Origin: Aequorivita viscosa | GTDB taxonomy: Bacteria; Bacteroidota; Bacteroidia; Flavobacteriales; Flavobacteriaceae | NCBI RefSeq assembly: GCF_900106795.1 | Contig: NZ_FNNS01000006.1 | Location: 62,001 to 126,000 of the forward strand | Reading direction: 5' to 3' | Length of the DNA stretch: 64,000 nucleotides | In this document: piece after piece, positions 8,384 to 16,988 of the stretch | Layout: each line of letters begins with the position of its first letter | Position numbering within the stretch: position 1 is the stretch's first letter | Notes under the pieces: model-generated | What the model was told of the DNA's origin: nothing | Database searches by the model: none | The model's input: the letters and a program-made list of their open reading frames with translations, nothing else | Translations under genes and position numbers: made by a program

Positions 8384-10762
8384 ATGAAACTCATCACTTC
8401 TCTATTTTTTATGATATGCGCACACTTGCTGTTCGCCCAACAAAAATCTACAATTTCTGGTCAAATTACCGATATAGATAACCTTCCTATCGCCTTTGCT
8501 AGCGTTTATATTTCTGAACTTTCGAAAGGAGCTGCGGCAGATGCAGATGGAAATTTTATAATTGATAATATTCCTTTTGGCGAATGGAAACTTACTGCAA
8601 GCGCCGTTGGTTATAAAGCAATGACAATTACCATTTTGCCAAACGAACCTTCATTGAACAATGTTAATTTTAAGCTATTACACGACAACGAATTAGATCA
8701 AGTAGAAGTTTTTGGAAATCGAAATGATCATCCAGATAAAATTGAATCGATTACTCGATTGCCGTTAAAGCCTTACGAACAGATACAAAGCATATCGGTT
8801 CTTTCTAGCAAATTGATTGAAGACCAAGGAGCCCTGAGCATTTCTGATGCAACCAAAAATGTTCCAGGTGTATATACGTTTGCAACCTACGGAAACAAAA
8901 GGGAAAGTATGTCTTCACGGGGTTTTCGTGGGATTCCGATTTTGAAAAATGGTGTTAGAATTCATTCTGATTTTAGGGGTGTAGGAATTTTAACCGATAT
9001 GCAAGGTGTAGATAACATTCAGGTTTTAAAAGGTACAGCTTCTATTACCCAAGGTGTAGCAACCGATTTAGGAAGTCCTGGCGGAGTAATAAACATTGTT
9101 ACTAAAACTCCAAAATTCACCAAAGGTGGCTCCATTAGCTTGCGTGGCGGGAGTTTTGGCGAAATACGTCCAACTTTTGATGTATATGGACCTTTAAATA
9201 AAGAAGAAAATATTGCATTTAGATTGAATGGTGCCTTAGAAAGAGCCGATAGCTATCGTGCAATGATAGATAAAGAAAGTTTTTACTTCAATCCTTCGAT
9301 TCAATGGCGTGTAGACGACAAAACCAAAATCACTTTAGAGCTGGATCATTATTACGATTCTAGAACCCCCGACTTAGGAACAGTGAACCTTGGTGAAAAT
9401 GACGTAAACGCTATTTATGACTTGCCACATTCGCAATTTTTAGGTTTTGAAAACGATCGTTCTATTACAGAAAACACAACGTATGCCATCCGAATGGAAC
9501 GCGAATTGAATGAAAATCTTACCTTACAAGGGGCCTTTTATAGTTCTTCATTAAATTTAGACGATAAAGGCGCTGGGCTCCGAGGAGTTATTACTACTAA
9601 TGATGTGCCTCAATACAACCTACGACAACGCACTTACGCTACTTCTACAAGAAATGATAAAAACAGTGTTTTACAGTTCGATTTAATTGGCGACAATGTG
9701 TACACAGGTGCTATAAAACACACTTTTCAAGTCGGTTTTGATTATCGATCAAATACGTATAGCACAAACAGTCAAACTGCGGGTGTTATAGATACAATCA
9801 ATGTATTTCAAAATAACACTCATATACTTACCAATCCAACTTTGGGAGCTCCCAATACAAATGGTGGCAAAACCAATTCGTTAGGATTTGTGGTTCAAGA
9901 TGTAATATCTTGGAACACTTGGCTTAAAACATTCTTAGGCGCACGATATAGCACGACAGAAACTATTTTGGAGATAGCAAACTCTAGAAGCGATGCTTTT
10001 AATCCGCTAGGGGGCATTATTATTTCACCAATTGAACACATTAATGTATTCGCTTCTTACACCAACAGTTCATACCCTAGAACAGCCTCAAGATTGGGAG
10101 CAAACGGTGAAGAATTAGGTAATGAAAGATATGATCAAATTGAAACGGGACTTAAAACAACCTGGCTCAATGATCGACTTCGGTTTAATTTAACTCTTTA
10201 CAGAATCAATAATAAGAATATTAACCTCCCTGTTTACGATGATTCCTGGACAAACATTTTATACTATGCTAAAGGCGGGAACGACCAGCGGCAGGGGATT
10301 GAAGTTGAACTTACCGGACGTCCGTTTGAAAACCTTGAACTTATTGGAGGGTACGCATACATCGATGCGCAATATAAAGATCACACATCATACGTTTATG
10401 GCTCGGCCCCTTTAAATACCCCAAAGCACACTTTTAATGCATACGCCAACTATACGTTCAGACAGTACATACCTGGACTTTCAATTGGCGCAGGAGCTTA
10501 CTTTACAGGTGAACGCCCTATAAACGACTGGTCTTCGGGACCTGTAACGCATCAAGGAATTGTTCCAAATCAAAAACCATTTAATGTAGACTCTTACACA
10601 ATGGTAAATCTTCAAGCTGAATATCGCTTTAATCAACATTGGAGTTTGCAAGTTTTGGTTAATAATGTATTTGATACAATTGGCTATAACGCTTATCGTA
10701 CTAGCTATATAAACCAGACCGATCCACGCAACTTTGCAGGAGTTTTACGCTATAACTTCTAA
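8384..10762 (+). CDS. TonB-dependent siderophore receptor
   Basis: A 792-residue outer-membrane gate for ferric siderophores, powered by TonB-ExbBD. A signal peptide (about 1-18, ending A-Q) precedes a carboxypeptidase-regulatory-like beta domain (about 20-110; G-Q-I-T-D, A-D-A-D-G-N-F). The plug follows (about 130-245; I-S-V-L-S-S, N-V-P-G-V-Y-T, G-G-V-I-N-I-V-T-K). The barrel runs to a terminal aromatic residue (L-R-Y-N-F) as outer-membrane insertion requires. The layout matches FecA/FhuA-like siderophore receptors of Flavobacteriaceae. The downstream PepSY membrane gene, common next to such receptors, supports iron uptake. The exact siderophore cannot be predicted. Confidence 0.9.
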   Translation: MKLITSLFFMICAHLLFAQQKSTISGQITDIDNLPIAFASVYISELSKGAAADADGNFIIDNIPFGEWKLTASAVGYKAMTITILPNEPSLNNVNFKLLHDNELDQVEVFGNRNDHPDKIESITRLPLKPYEQIQSISVLSSKLIEDQGALSISDATKNVPGVYTFATYGNKRESMSSRGFRGIPILKNGVRIHSDFRGVGILTDMQGVDNIQVLKGTASITQGVATDLGSPGGVINIVTKTPKFTKGGSISLRGGSFGEIRPTFDVYGPLNKEENIAFRLNGALERADSYRAMIDKESFYFNPSIQWRVDDKTKITLELDHYYDSRTPDLGTVNLGENDVNAIYDLPHSQFLGFENDRSITENTTYAIRMERELNENLTLQGAFYSSSLNLDDKGAGLRGVITTNDVPQYNLRQRTYATSTRNDKNSVLQFDLIGDNVYTGAIKHTFQVGFDYRSNTYSTNSQTAGVIDTINVFQNNTHILTNPTLGAPNTNGGKTNSLGFVVQDVISWNTWLKTFLGARYSTTETILEIANSRSDAFNPLGGIIISPIEHINVFASYTNSSYPRTASRLGANGEELGNERYDQIETGLKTTWLNDRLRFNLTLYRINNKNINLPVYDDSWTNILYYAKGGNDQRQGIEVELTGRPFENLELIGGYAYIDAQYKDHTSYVYGSAPLNTPKHTFNAYANYTFRQYIPGLSIGAGAYFTGERPINDWSSGPVTHQGIVPNQKPFNVDSYTMVNLQAEYRFNQHWSLQVLVNNVFDTIGYNAYRTSYINQTDPRNFAGVLRYNF

Positions 10763-10781
10763 TTGTTTAAATTAGCAAATT

Positions 10782-10815
10782 GTTAAGGGGCACAACCGAG
10801 GTCGTGCCTCTTAAC
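10782..10815 (+). terminator. Intercistronic hairpin after the TonB receptor gene
   Basis: A 12-bp stem (10782-10793 with 10804-10815, one G-U pair) closes a 10-base loop. It is not followed by a T run, so it may stabilise the upstream message or attenuate readthrough into the PepSY gene and need not be a full terminator. Confidence 0.5.
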
Positions 10816-10896
10816 TCAAACCGAATTTATATTGATGTGAATTGAGCCGTACATCATTTAATTAGTGAAACGATTTCGTGTTAACAACACAAGCTA

Positions 10897-12048
10897 ATGA
10901 AACCGAAAAAATACACGTTGCGCAAGTTTATAAATGACATCCATCTTTGGCTGGGAATAGGAAGTGGTATTATCTTGTTTATAATTTGTCTCACAGGTAC
11001 CGTACTAACTTTTGAAAACGAAATAAAAAGTGTTTTTGCTGATGAGGCAATTATTTTGCCAAAACAAGAAGTAGTTTCAATAGAAGAAATGGCGGAAACC
11101 CTTTCGGTTGAAGGAGAAGTTATGCGGGTTGCCATAGATGCAGACCAAACAAAACCATATAAATTCGCTGTAAAAACAAATAAGACCGACCGGCGCGGAA
11201 CAACGTTTTTAGCCAATCAATACACTGGTACTTACGTTAAACTAGCACCTAATGTTTTGGATGGTTTTTTTATGACTATGTTCAAACTGCATCGTTGGTT
11301 GCTTCTGGATATTTCAGTAGGAAGACCCATTGTTGGAGTTTCAACAATCATATTTTTAATTCTATCAATTTCTGGAATCGTGCTTTGGTTTCCTAAGAAG
11401 AAATTAAAAAAACTAAAATGGCGGCATCTAAAACCTGGATTCAAAATAGCCTGGCACGCAAAATGGAAACGCATAAACTACGACTTACACGTCACGCTGG
11501 GATTCTACACCGCTATATTTCTAGTAATTATGGCACTTACAGGACTATTTTGGTCTTTTGAATGGTACAAAGATGCGGGTAGCGCAGTTTTAGGAACCGA
11601 AGTCTTTAGCGGTCGCGGTGGAGAGCCAAAAATAAAATCCAATATCTCAGCTAATTCAAACAAGGTTGATTACAACACTGTTTTAAAAATTACAGCGCGT
11701 GAGTTACCATTTAAAGGCACTACAATCTTCCAAATTCCAACAGATGAAAATGAAGTATTTAGCATTAAAAAGCTTCACGATAAAGATTTTTTGCAAACTG
11801 CCACAGACGAATTAAAAATAGATCTCGATGGAACTGTTATATCGAAACAACTTTTTTCGGAAAAACCAATAAATGTTCAAATTGCACAGTCTATAAAAGC
11901 AATTCATATAGGAACAATCTTTGGGTGGTTTTCAAAAACTATTTACTTTATTTCTTGTTTAATTGCCACAAGTCTTCCCATTACAGGAGTGATTATTTGG
12001 CTTAATAAGTTGAAGAAAAAGCCTAAAAAGAAATTTATTAAGGCGTAG
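10897..12048 (+). CDS. PepSY-associated transmembrane protein
   Basis: A 383-residue inner-membrane protein with four hydrophobic helices (about 17-40, 136-160, 193-215 and 345-368). The first has the family pattern H-L-W-L-G-I-G-S-G-I-I-L-F, and a second H-x-x-L-G-F-Y occurs at the third. PepSY-like periplasmic loops lie between helices. Such proteins are found beside siderophore receptors in Bacteroidota and some act as ferric-siderophore reductases, with helix histidines proposed to hold heme; that role here is inferred from family and neighbour. The end overlaps the convergent SDR gene by 11 bp. Confidence 0.85.
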   Translation: MKPKKYTLRKFINDIHLWLGIGSGIILFIICLTGTVLTFENEIKSVFADEAIILPKQEVVSIEEMAETLSVEGEVMRVAIDADQTKPYKFAVKTNKTDRRGTTFLANQYTGTYVKLAPNVLDGFFMTMFKLHRWLLLDISVGRPIVGVSTIIFLILSISGIVLWFPKKKLKKLKWRHLKPGFKIAWHAKWKRINYDLHVTLGFYTAIFLVIMALTGLFWSFEWYKDAGSAVLGTEVFSGRGGEPKIKSNISANSNKVDYNTVLKITARELPFKGTTIFQIPTDENEVFSIKKLHDKDFLQTATDELKIDLDGTVISKQLFSEKPINVQIAQSIKAIHIGTIFGWFSKTIYFISCLIATSLPITGVIIWLNKLKKKPKKKFIKA

Positions 12049-12718
12049 TACTAGAAACCTGAAGTATTTTTCCATTGTAGAATTTATTCCCTGTTAGAGA
12101 AAAATCCACTATATACTTTGCCATTTCTGTTGCAGACAAAGGTGCTTTCAAACCTGGGAATGCTTCTTCAAGCATTTCAGTCTGAACGGAACCAAGTGCC
12201 AACGCATTGAAGGATGGGCCAGTCTCTTTGTATTCTTCAGCCAGCAATTCAGTTAAGGTAAGAATAGCGCCTTTACTACTGCTATACGCACTAAGTCCAG
12301 GAAATTTTACACTTCCTTGTACGCCTCCCATACTACTAATATTTACAACGTGACCGTCTTTTTTCATAAATGGTACCACTGTTCGCATTAAGGTTGCAGG
12401 GCCAAATATATTTACGTCATAGCATTGTTTAAACTCTTCGGAAGTAATTTTAGAAAACGGCTTATTTACTAGAAATCCTGCGTTGTTTATAAGCACATCT
12501 ACTTCCTTCATTTTAGTTTGAAGGTATCCGCCAAGTTTAACTATTTCAGATTCATCGGCAATATCAAATTCAAGGGCAGAAACGTTTTTCAGTTTTAATG
12601 CTAAAATAGGTTTCGAATTCCTTGAAAGTGCCAAAACATTATGACCCGCTTCTGAAAAAAGCTTTGCCATTTCAAATCCTATTCCTCGTGAAGTTCCCGT
12701 TATAATTATGTTTTTCAT
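12038..12718 (-). CDS. Short-chain dehydrogenase/reductase (SDR)
   Basis: A soluble 226-residue NAD(P)-dependent oxidoreductase. The cofactor motif T-G-T-S-R-G-I-G (7-14), the N-N-A-G element (78-81) and the catalytic Ser128/Ser129, Tyr145 and Lys149 (Y-S-S-S-K) are all in place. It is slightly short for a classical SDR. The substrate cannot be assigned. It has its own transcription unit, converging on the PepSY gene, with about 130 bp of repeat-rich DNA between it and pdhC. Confidence 0.88.
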   Translation of the reverse strand: MKNIIITGTSRGIGFEMAKLFSEAGHNVLALSRNSKPILALKLKNVSALEFDIADESEIVKLGGYLQTKMKEVDVLINNAGFLVNKPFSKITSEEFKQCYDVNIFGPATLMRTVVPFMKKDGHVVNISSMGGVQGSVKFPGLSAYSSSKGAILTLTELLAEEYKETGPSFNALALGSVQTEMLEEAFPGLKAPLSATEMAKYIVDFSLTGNKFYNGKILQVSSTTP

Positions 12719-12726
12719 TGAATTTG

Positions 12727-12790
12727 ATTTTTGAGACCCGAAAGGTCGCGGAGTCCTTGTAAGGTACCTTGAAGTCTATGTCGGTCGGAC
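12727..12790. repeat. Dispersed intergenic repeat with short inverted repeats
   Basis: Between the SDR and pdhC genes lies a segment containing the inverted repeat GACC-cgaaa-GGTC (12736-12748) and a palindromic CCTTgtAAGG (12756-12765). The wording resembles extragenic repeats seen elsewhere in Bacteroidota, and it stands next to the REP-like hairpin at 12810-12844. No coding potential was seen. The repeat status is from recollection; the inverted repeats are read directly. Confidence 0.35.
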
Positions 12791-12809
12791 AAGCTTGCAA
12801 AAAAAACTA

Positions 12810-12844
12810 TATACCTAACAGGTTTATTAGACCTGTTAGGTATA
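12810..12844 (-). terminator. Terminator of the pdh genes, REP-like palindrome
   Basis: A perfect 13-bp inverted repeat (12810-12822 with 12832-12844) around a 9-base loop, 8 bp past the pdhC stop. Read on the minus strand it is followed by eight T residues (12799-12806), the form of an intrinsic terminator. The stem core (ACCTnACAGG/CCTGTnAGGT) is the same as in the array at 34 kb, so this looks like a single REP copy used as terminator. Confidence 0.75.
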
Positions 12845-12851
12845 GATATAG

Positions 12852-14516
12852 TTATACAAACATCGTAACAGGGTTCTCGATATATTGTCTTAGTGTTTGC
12901 ATGAATTTAGCTCCAGTAGCTCCATCAACTGTTCTGTGATCGCAGGCTAAGGTTACTGTCATAGTGTTACCAACAGCTATTTGCCCATTTTTCACAACAG
13001 GTTTTTGGATAATTGCACCTACTGATAAGATAGCCGAGTTTGGCTGATTTATAATAGAAGTGAATTCCTTAATACCAAACATTCCAAGGTTTGAAACTGT
13101 GAAGGTACTTCCTTCCATTTCTTGTGGCGTAATTTTTTTAGTACGTGCTTTCCCAGCCAGTTCTTTTACTTGTGCTCCAATTTGAGAGAAAGTCATTTGA
13201 TCTGCAAATTTAAGAACAGGAACTAATAGACCTTCGTCTACAGCTACGGCAACTCCGATATGGATGTGGTTCGCAATTTTAGTTACTTCTGGCGACCACT
13301 GACTGTTTACTTGCGGGTGTTTGCGAAGTGCCATTGCACACGCTTTTACAATCATATCGTTAAATGAAATCTTGACATTTGGATCTGAGTTAATCGCCTC
13401 GCGAGCTGCAATGGCGTGATCCATATCGAGTTCAACAGTAAGATAATATTCAGGTGCAGTGAATTTTGATTCACTTAGTCGCTTCGCAATGGTTTTACGC
13501 ATTTGCGAGTTTTTAACCTCTTCAAAGCTTTCAGTTCCAACTGGAATATATCCTTGTGCGGAAGCTGCAGGCTGATAGTTTGCGATATCTGCCTTTACGA
13601 TTCTACCGCTCTCGGCACTTCCTTGAACCAAACGTAAATCGATACCTTTTTCTTCTGCCATTTTTCTGGCAAGTGGAGAAGCAAATATGCGTCTATCTCC
13701 AGAATCTTGTGTGGTAGTAGATTTATATTGTGAACTCTCAGGTTTTGCAGGTTTAGTTTCTTTTTTATCCGAAGTTTTCTTTTCTTTCTTTGAAGATTCT
13801 TTTGAAGAGTCTTCCGAAGATTTCTTTGCCTTATCGGCACTTTTTCCACCTTTAAGATTGTCAAGAATACTTGAAACATCTGTTCCTTCAGGCCCTATAA
13901 TTGCTAAAACTTCATCTACAGGAGCCGACTCGCCTTCACCTATTCCAATTTTCAATAGCACTCCAGAGTAGAACGATTCGAATTCCATTGTAGCCTTATC
14001 GGTTTCAATTTCGGCAAGAATATCGCCTTCTTCAACCTTATCGCCTTCTTTTTTAAGCCAAGTAGCTACAGTTCCTTCGGTCATAGTATCACTTAACCGA
14101 GGCATAGTGATAATTTCGACACCTTCAGGCACATCTGCTTCGCTTGATGATTGATCGTCGCCTTTTGATTCAGATTTCTTATCATCATTTTCTTCTTCAT
14201 CTTCGTCTTCATCTTCGTCTTCAACTTCAGCTTCATTTTCCGAAGACTTCCCATCAATCAATTTTGAAATATCTTCATCTTCATCACCGATAATTGCCAA
14301 AAGCGAATCTACTTTTGCGGTTTCGCCTTCTTCTATTCCAATATAAAGCAATGTTCCTTCATAAAAGGATTCAAAATCCATAGTAGCTTTGTCAGTTTCA
14401 ATCTCAGCTAGAATATCGCCTTCTTTTACGGTATCGCCTACTTTTTTAAGCCAGGTTGCCACCGTACCTTCTTCCATTGTGTCGCTCAAGCGCGGCATGT
14501 TAATTACTTCTGCCAT
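12852..14516 (-). CDS. pdhC: Pyruvate dehydrogenase E2, dihydrolipoyl acetyltransferase
   Basis: The 554-residue core of the pyruvate dehydrogenase complex passes the acetyl group to coenzyme A. Two lipoyl domains stand in series, each with the E-T-D-K-A motif carrying the lipoyl lysine (Lys43, and a second near 175). They are joined by an acidic linker (about 88-125) and followed by a Lys/Ser-rich linker. The E1/E3-binding domain follows (F-A-S-P-L-A-R-K-M-A, about 279-315). The catalytic domain ends with the active site D-H-R-T-V-D-G-A near residue 527. The gene lies 3 bp after pdhA, so the two are one operon. The E1 beta and E3 genes are not in the window. Confidence 0.95.
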   Translation of the reverse strand: MAEVINMPRLSDTMEEGTVATWLKKVGDTVKEGDILAEIETDKATMDFESFYEGTLLYIGIEEGETAKVDSLLAIIGDEDEDISKLIDGKSSENEAEVEDEDEDEDEEENDDKKSESKGDDQSSSEADVPEGVEIITMPRLSDTMTEGTVATWLKKEGDKVEEGDILAEIETDKATMEFESFYSGVLLKIGIGEGESAPVDEVLAIIGPEGTDVSSILDNLKGGKSADKAKKSSEDSSKESSKKEKKTSDKKETKPAKPESSQYKSTTTQDSGDRRIFASPLARKMAEEKGIDLRLVQGSAESGRIVKADIANYQPAASAQGYIPVGTESFEEVKNSQMRKTIAKRLSESKFTAPEYYLTVELDMDHAIAAREAINSDPNVKISFNDMIVKACAMALRKHPQVNSQWSPEVTKIANHIHIGVAVAVDEGLLVPVLKFADQMTFSQIGAQVKELAGKARTKKITPQEMEGSTFTVSNLGMFGIKEFTSIINQPNSAILSVGAIIQKPVVKNGQIAVGNTMTVTLACDHRTVDGATGAKFMQTLRQYIENPVTMFV

Positions 14517-14519
14517 TGC

Positions 14520-15518
14520 CTATAATTTATGTTTTAAAAACGGATAATCTTCCTGTTCGTACACTGAATCGTACATAACATTCATATCTGGATATGGAGA
14601 ATCTTCTGCAAACTTTTCGCATTCTGCAACCATCTCCTTTACCTTATCATCTATTGCTGCTATTTCCTTTTCTGTGGCCCATTTGTTTTCGTAAATCTGA
14701 TGAAGTACGTATGTAATAGGATCTTCTTCCTGCTTTTTAGCAACTTCTTCTTTTGTTCTGTAATGCTGAGCATCGCTCATAGAATGTCCACGGTAACGAT
14801 AGGTTCGCAATTCTAAGAATGTTGGCCCGTCACCTCTGCGCGCACGCTTGATAGCTTCGTCCATTTCTTTGGCCACTACTTCTGGTTTCATTGCATCTAC
14901 AGGCTTACACGGCATTTCGTACCCTAAGCCGAGCTTCCAAATGTCGGTATGGTTGGCGGTTCTTGCAACAGAAGTTCCCATAGCGTACCCATTGTTTTCG
15001 CAACAGAACACCACTGGCAATTTCCAGAGCATTGCAAGGTTAAACGCTTCGTGAAGCGCACCTTGACGCACAGCACCGTCGCCCATATAGGTTAAGGTTA
15101 CGGCATCGCGTTCAAAATATTTATCTGCAAACGCCAACCCAGCTCCTAGCGGAATTTGGCCACCAACAATTCCGTGACCCCCATAAAACCTATGTTCTTT
15201 AGAGAAAATGTGCATAGATCCTCCCAAACCTTGAGAGGTTCCTGTTGCTTTTCCGTAAAGTTCGGCCATTACTTTTTTAGGGTCTTCGCCCATTCCGATA
15301 GGTTGCACGTGATTTCTATATGCGGTAATCATTCTATCTTTAGTAAGATCCATGGCGTGAAGCGCACCAGCCAAGACTGCTTCTTGTCCATTATAAAGAT
15401 GCAGGAATCCCCGCACTTTCTGATTGATATACACTTGCGCCAATTTATCTTCAAACTTGCGCCAAAAGAGCATGTTTTCATACCAATCTAGGTACGTTTT
15501 TTTAGTTATTTTCTTCAT
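14520..15518 (-). CDS. pdhA: Pyruvate dehydrogenase E1 alpha subunit
   Basis: A 332-residue thiamine-diphosphate enzyme subunit that decarboxylates pyruvate and hands the hydroxyethyl group to lipoyl-E2. The cofactor motif begins with G-D-G-A-V-R-Q-G (about 146-153) and ends with E-N-N-G-Y-A-M. The phosphorylation-loop region Y-R-Y-R-G-H-S-M-S-D is conserved. Length and order match the alpha subunit of the alpha2beta2 type. It is the first gene of the pdhA-pdhC pair. A candidate promoter lies at 15566-15598. A 44-base stretch of this gene (14928-14971) has a near copy at 25458-25501. Confidence 0.95.
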   Translation of the reverse strand: MKKITKKTYLDWYENMLFWRKFEDKLAQVYINQKVRGFLHLYNGQEAVLAGALHAMDLTKDRMITAYRNHVQPIGMGEDPKKVMAELYGKATGTSQGLGGSMHIFSKEHRFYGGHGIVGGQIPLGAGLAFADKYFERDAVTLTYMGDGAVRQGALHEAFNLAMLWKLPVVFCCENNGYAMGTSVARTANHTDIWKLGLGYEMPCKPVDAMKPEVVAKEMDEAIKRARRGDGPTFLELRTYRYRGHSMSDAQHYRTKEEVAKKQEEDPITYVLHQIYENKWATEKEIAAIDDKVKEMVAECEKFAEDSPYPDMNVMYDSVYEQEDYPFLKHKL

Positions 15519-15863
15519 CTATTGACTATAAGGCTTCCCACAGGGGAAATTTATTAAACGGATAACAAAAGTACCACTTTATAAGCAGAAATTCCAAATG
15601 CCGCTCTTCAAATGACAAAAACAAAATACAAGCGAAAAATTGAAAAACGAATTGCTGTAACTTTCAAAAATATAATCTGAAAATCAATACGTTACAGAAA
15701 ATATGCGAACACCAGATGTTGGGAATATTTTCCGATCTTGTTTTAACTACAATTTACTGTCATCAAAACCACAGCGTAAAATGACCACCATGAAAATATA
15801 ACGAGAGCTTCATTTGAACGGTTTGCAATGAGCCCAATACCCTACAAAGCTTTCTCTGATGAA
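15519..15863. other. Intergenic region between pdhA and cdd
   Basis: 345 bp without a credible gene. On the minus strand it holds a candidate pdhA promoter (complement of CAAAAGTA at 15566-15573). The rest, near the end of cdd, shows no strong hairpin that I could identify. Confidence 0.5.
15566..15598 (-). promoter_or_regulatory. Candidate pdhA promoter
   Basis: On the minus strand the -7 box reads TACTTTTG (15566-15573) and a TTTG lies upstream (15595-15598) with a 21-base spacer. The consensus spacer is 19, so the upstream element is only approximate. Transcription would start about 50 bases before the pdhA ATG at 15518. Confidence 0.45.
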
Positions 15864-16349
15864 TTACAAATATTTGGCATCGAACCCTAACGGAAGTAAA
15901 TCCTTAACAGAAGCTACTTTTACTATATTGCCCGTTTCGCCCATAAAGTAGATTGCGATAGGTGAATTTTGTCTTTGTTCGTATTCACTGAGTGATTGAC
16001 GGCAGGCGCCACAAGGACCAATAGGTTGATTTAGCTGGTGGTGTATTGAGCTTGCTGTAATTGCCAAGGCTTTTATAGTTTGATTAGGATACACTGCCCC
16101 GCAATGAAAAACAGCTACTCGCTCGGCACACAGACCAGATGGATATGCAGCATTTTCTTGATTGCTCCCCACGGTAATTTCGCCCGATTCTAATAAAATG
16201 GCTGCACCCACACTAAAGTTTGAATATGGGGCATACGCTGTGTCGCGTGTTTGTTGCGCACGCTTCATCAATTCTTGAATGTTTGTTGGAAGCTCTGAAA
16301 TGCTTTCAAAAATTTCTAATTGGATTTCTATCTTCGTTTTTTTCGACAT
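15864..16349 (-). CDS. cdd: Cytidine deaminase
   Basis: The 161-residue cytosolic enzyme deaminates cytidine and deoxycytidine in pyrimidine salvage. The zinc site is intact: C-A-E-R (Cys and the proton-shuttle Glu near residue 95) and the P-C-G-A-C-R-Q motif near residue 135. The A-P-Y-S-N-F-S-V-G-A substrate strand is also present. It is the last gene of the porU-porV-barrel-cdd run, 18 bp after the barrel gene. The link to secretion genes is probably positional. Confidence 0.95.
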   Translation of the reverse strand: MSKKTKIEIQLEIFESISELPTNIQELMKRAQQTRDTAYAPYSNFSVGAAILLESGEITVGSNQENAAYPSGLCAERVAVFHCGAVYPNQTIKALAITASSIHHQLNQPIGPCGACRQSLSEYEQRQNSPIAIYFMGETGNIVKVASVKDLLPLGFDAKYL

Positions 16350-16367
16350 ATAAATAAATTAAGCTGA

Positions 16368-16970
16368 CTACAGCATTATTCCCAAACCTAATTTAATAAT
16401 TGAAACATTGGTTGTTTGAGATGGACTTAAAACGTTTACATCAAATAATGTAATATAATCATACTGAAATTGTGCAAAAAGACTTTTCGTTAAAAGATAA
16501 TAAGCCCCAACATTTCCGTTCAGCCCTTTTAAGGTAACCGAACTTGAAGCTTGAGAGCTGTGCGAAGCTGCATTGAATACTAGGAAACTATAACCTAAGC
16601 CCATAAACGGTCGGAATTTTGGCAAACTCTCTATATTCAGTTCTGCAAATACCCTAGGCAATATTGTAAAGTTATTAATTTCTGCCGCTGCATACGGGTC
16701 TTGGAAATCGTCAGGATAAGATGGGAGATAAAGCTGTACTTTCTTTTTAAAATAGCTTCCGTTAACCGAGACTCCCAGATTTATATTTGAAACATTTACA
16801 ATTCTATATTTTACCCCAATATCCGCAATACCACTAAAATCTTCACCAAAAAAACCACTCCCTACGGCAATAGGGAAATTAGCTTCTACGCTAAATTTAG
16901 AATCTTGTGAAAATAAAAATTGCGTCATTAAAAATAATGACGCAATTATACATTTGTTTATACAAGACAT
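16368..16970 (-). CDS. Outer-membrane beta-barrel protein, uncharacterised
   Basis: A 200-residue protein with a signal peptide (about 1-21, ending F-S-Q) and then alternating amphipathic strands typical of a small eight-stranded barrel. The terminal strand is hydrophobic (I-I-K-L-G-L-G-I). No catalytic motif is visible. It lies between porV and cdd with 18-bp gaps on either side, so it is co-transcribed with the T9SS genes; whether it serves secretion is unknown. I do not recognise a named family. Confidence 0.75.
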   Translation of the reverse strand: MSCINKCIIASLFLMTQFLFSQDSKFSVEANFPIAVGSGFFGEDFSGIADIGVKYRIVNVSNINLGVSVNGSYFKKKVQLYLPSYPDDFQDPYAAAEINNFTILPRVFAELNIESLPKFRPFMGLGYSFLVFNAASHSSQASSSVTLKGLNGNVGAYYLLTKSLFAQFQYDYITLFDVNVLSPSQTTNVSIIKLGLGIML

Positions 16971-16988
16971 ATATTAGTTATTAAACAG

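Noticed and set aside
13595-13971. Frames of about 94 codons inside pdhC on both strands
   Set aside because: They follow the Lys/Glu/Ser-rich linker of pdhC, whose simple composition keeps other frames open.
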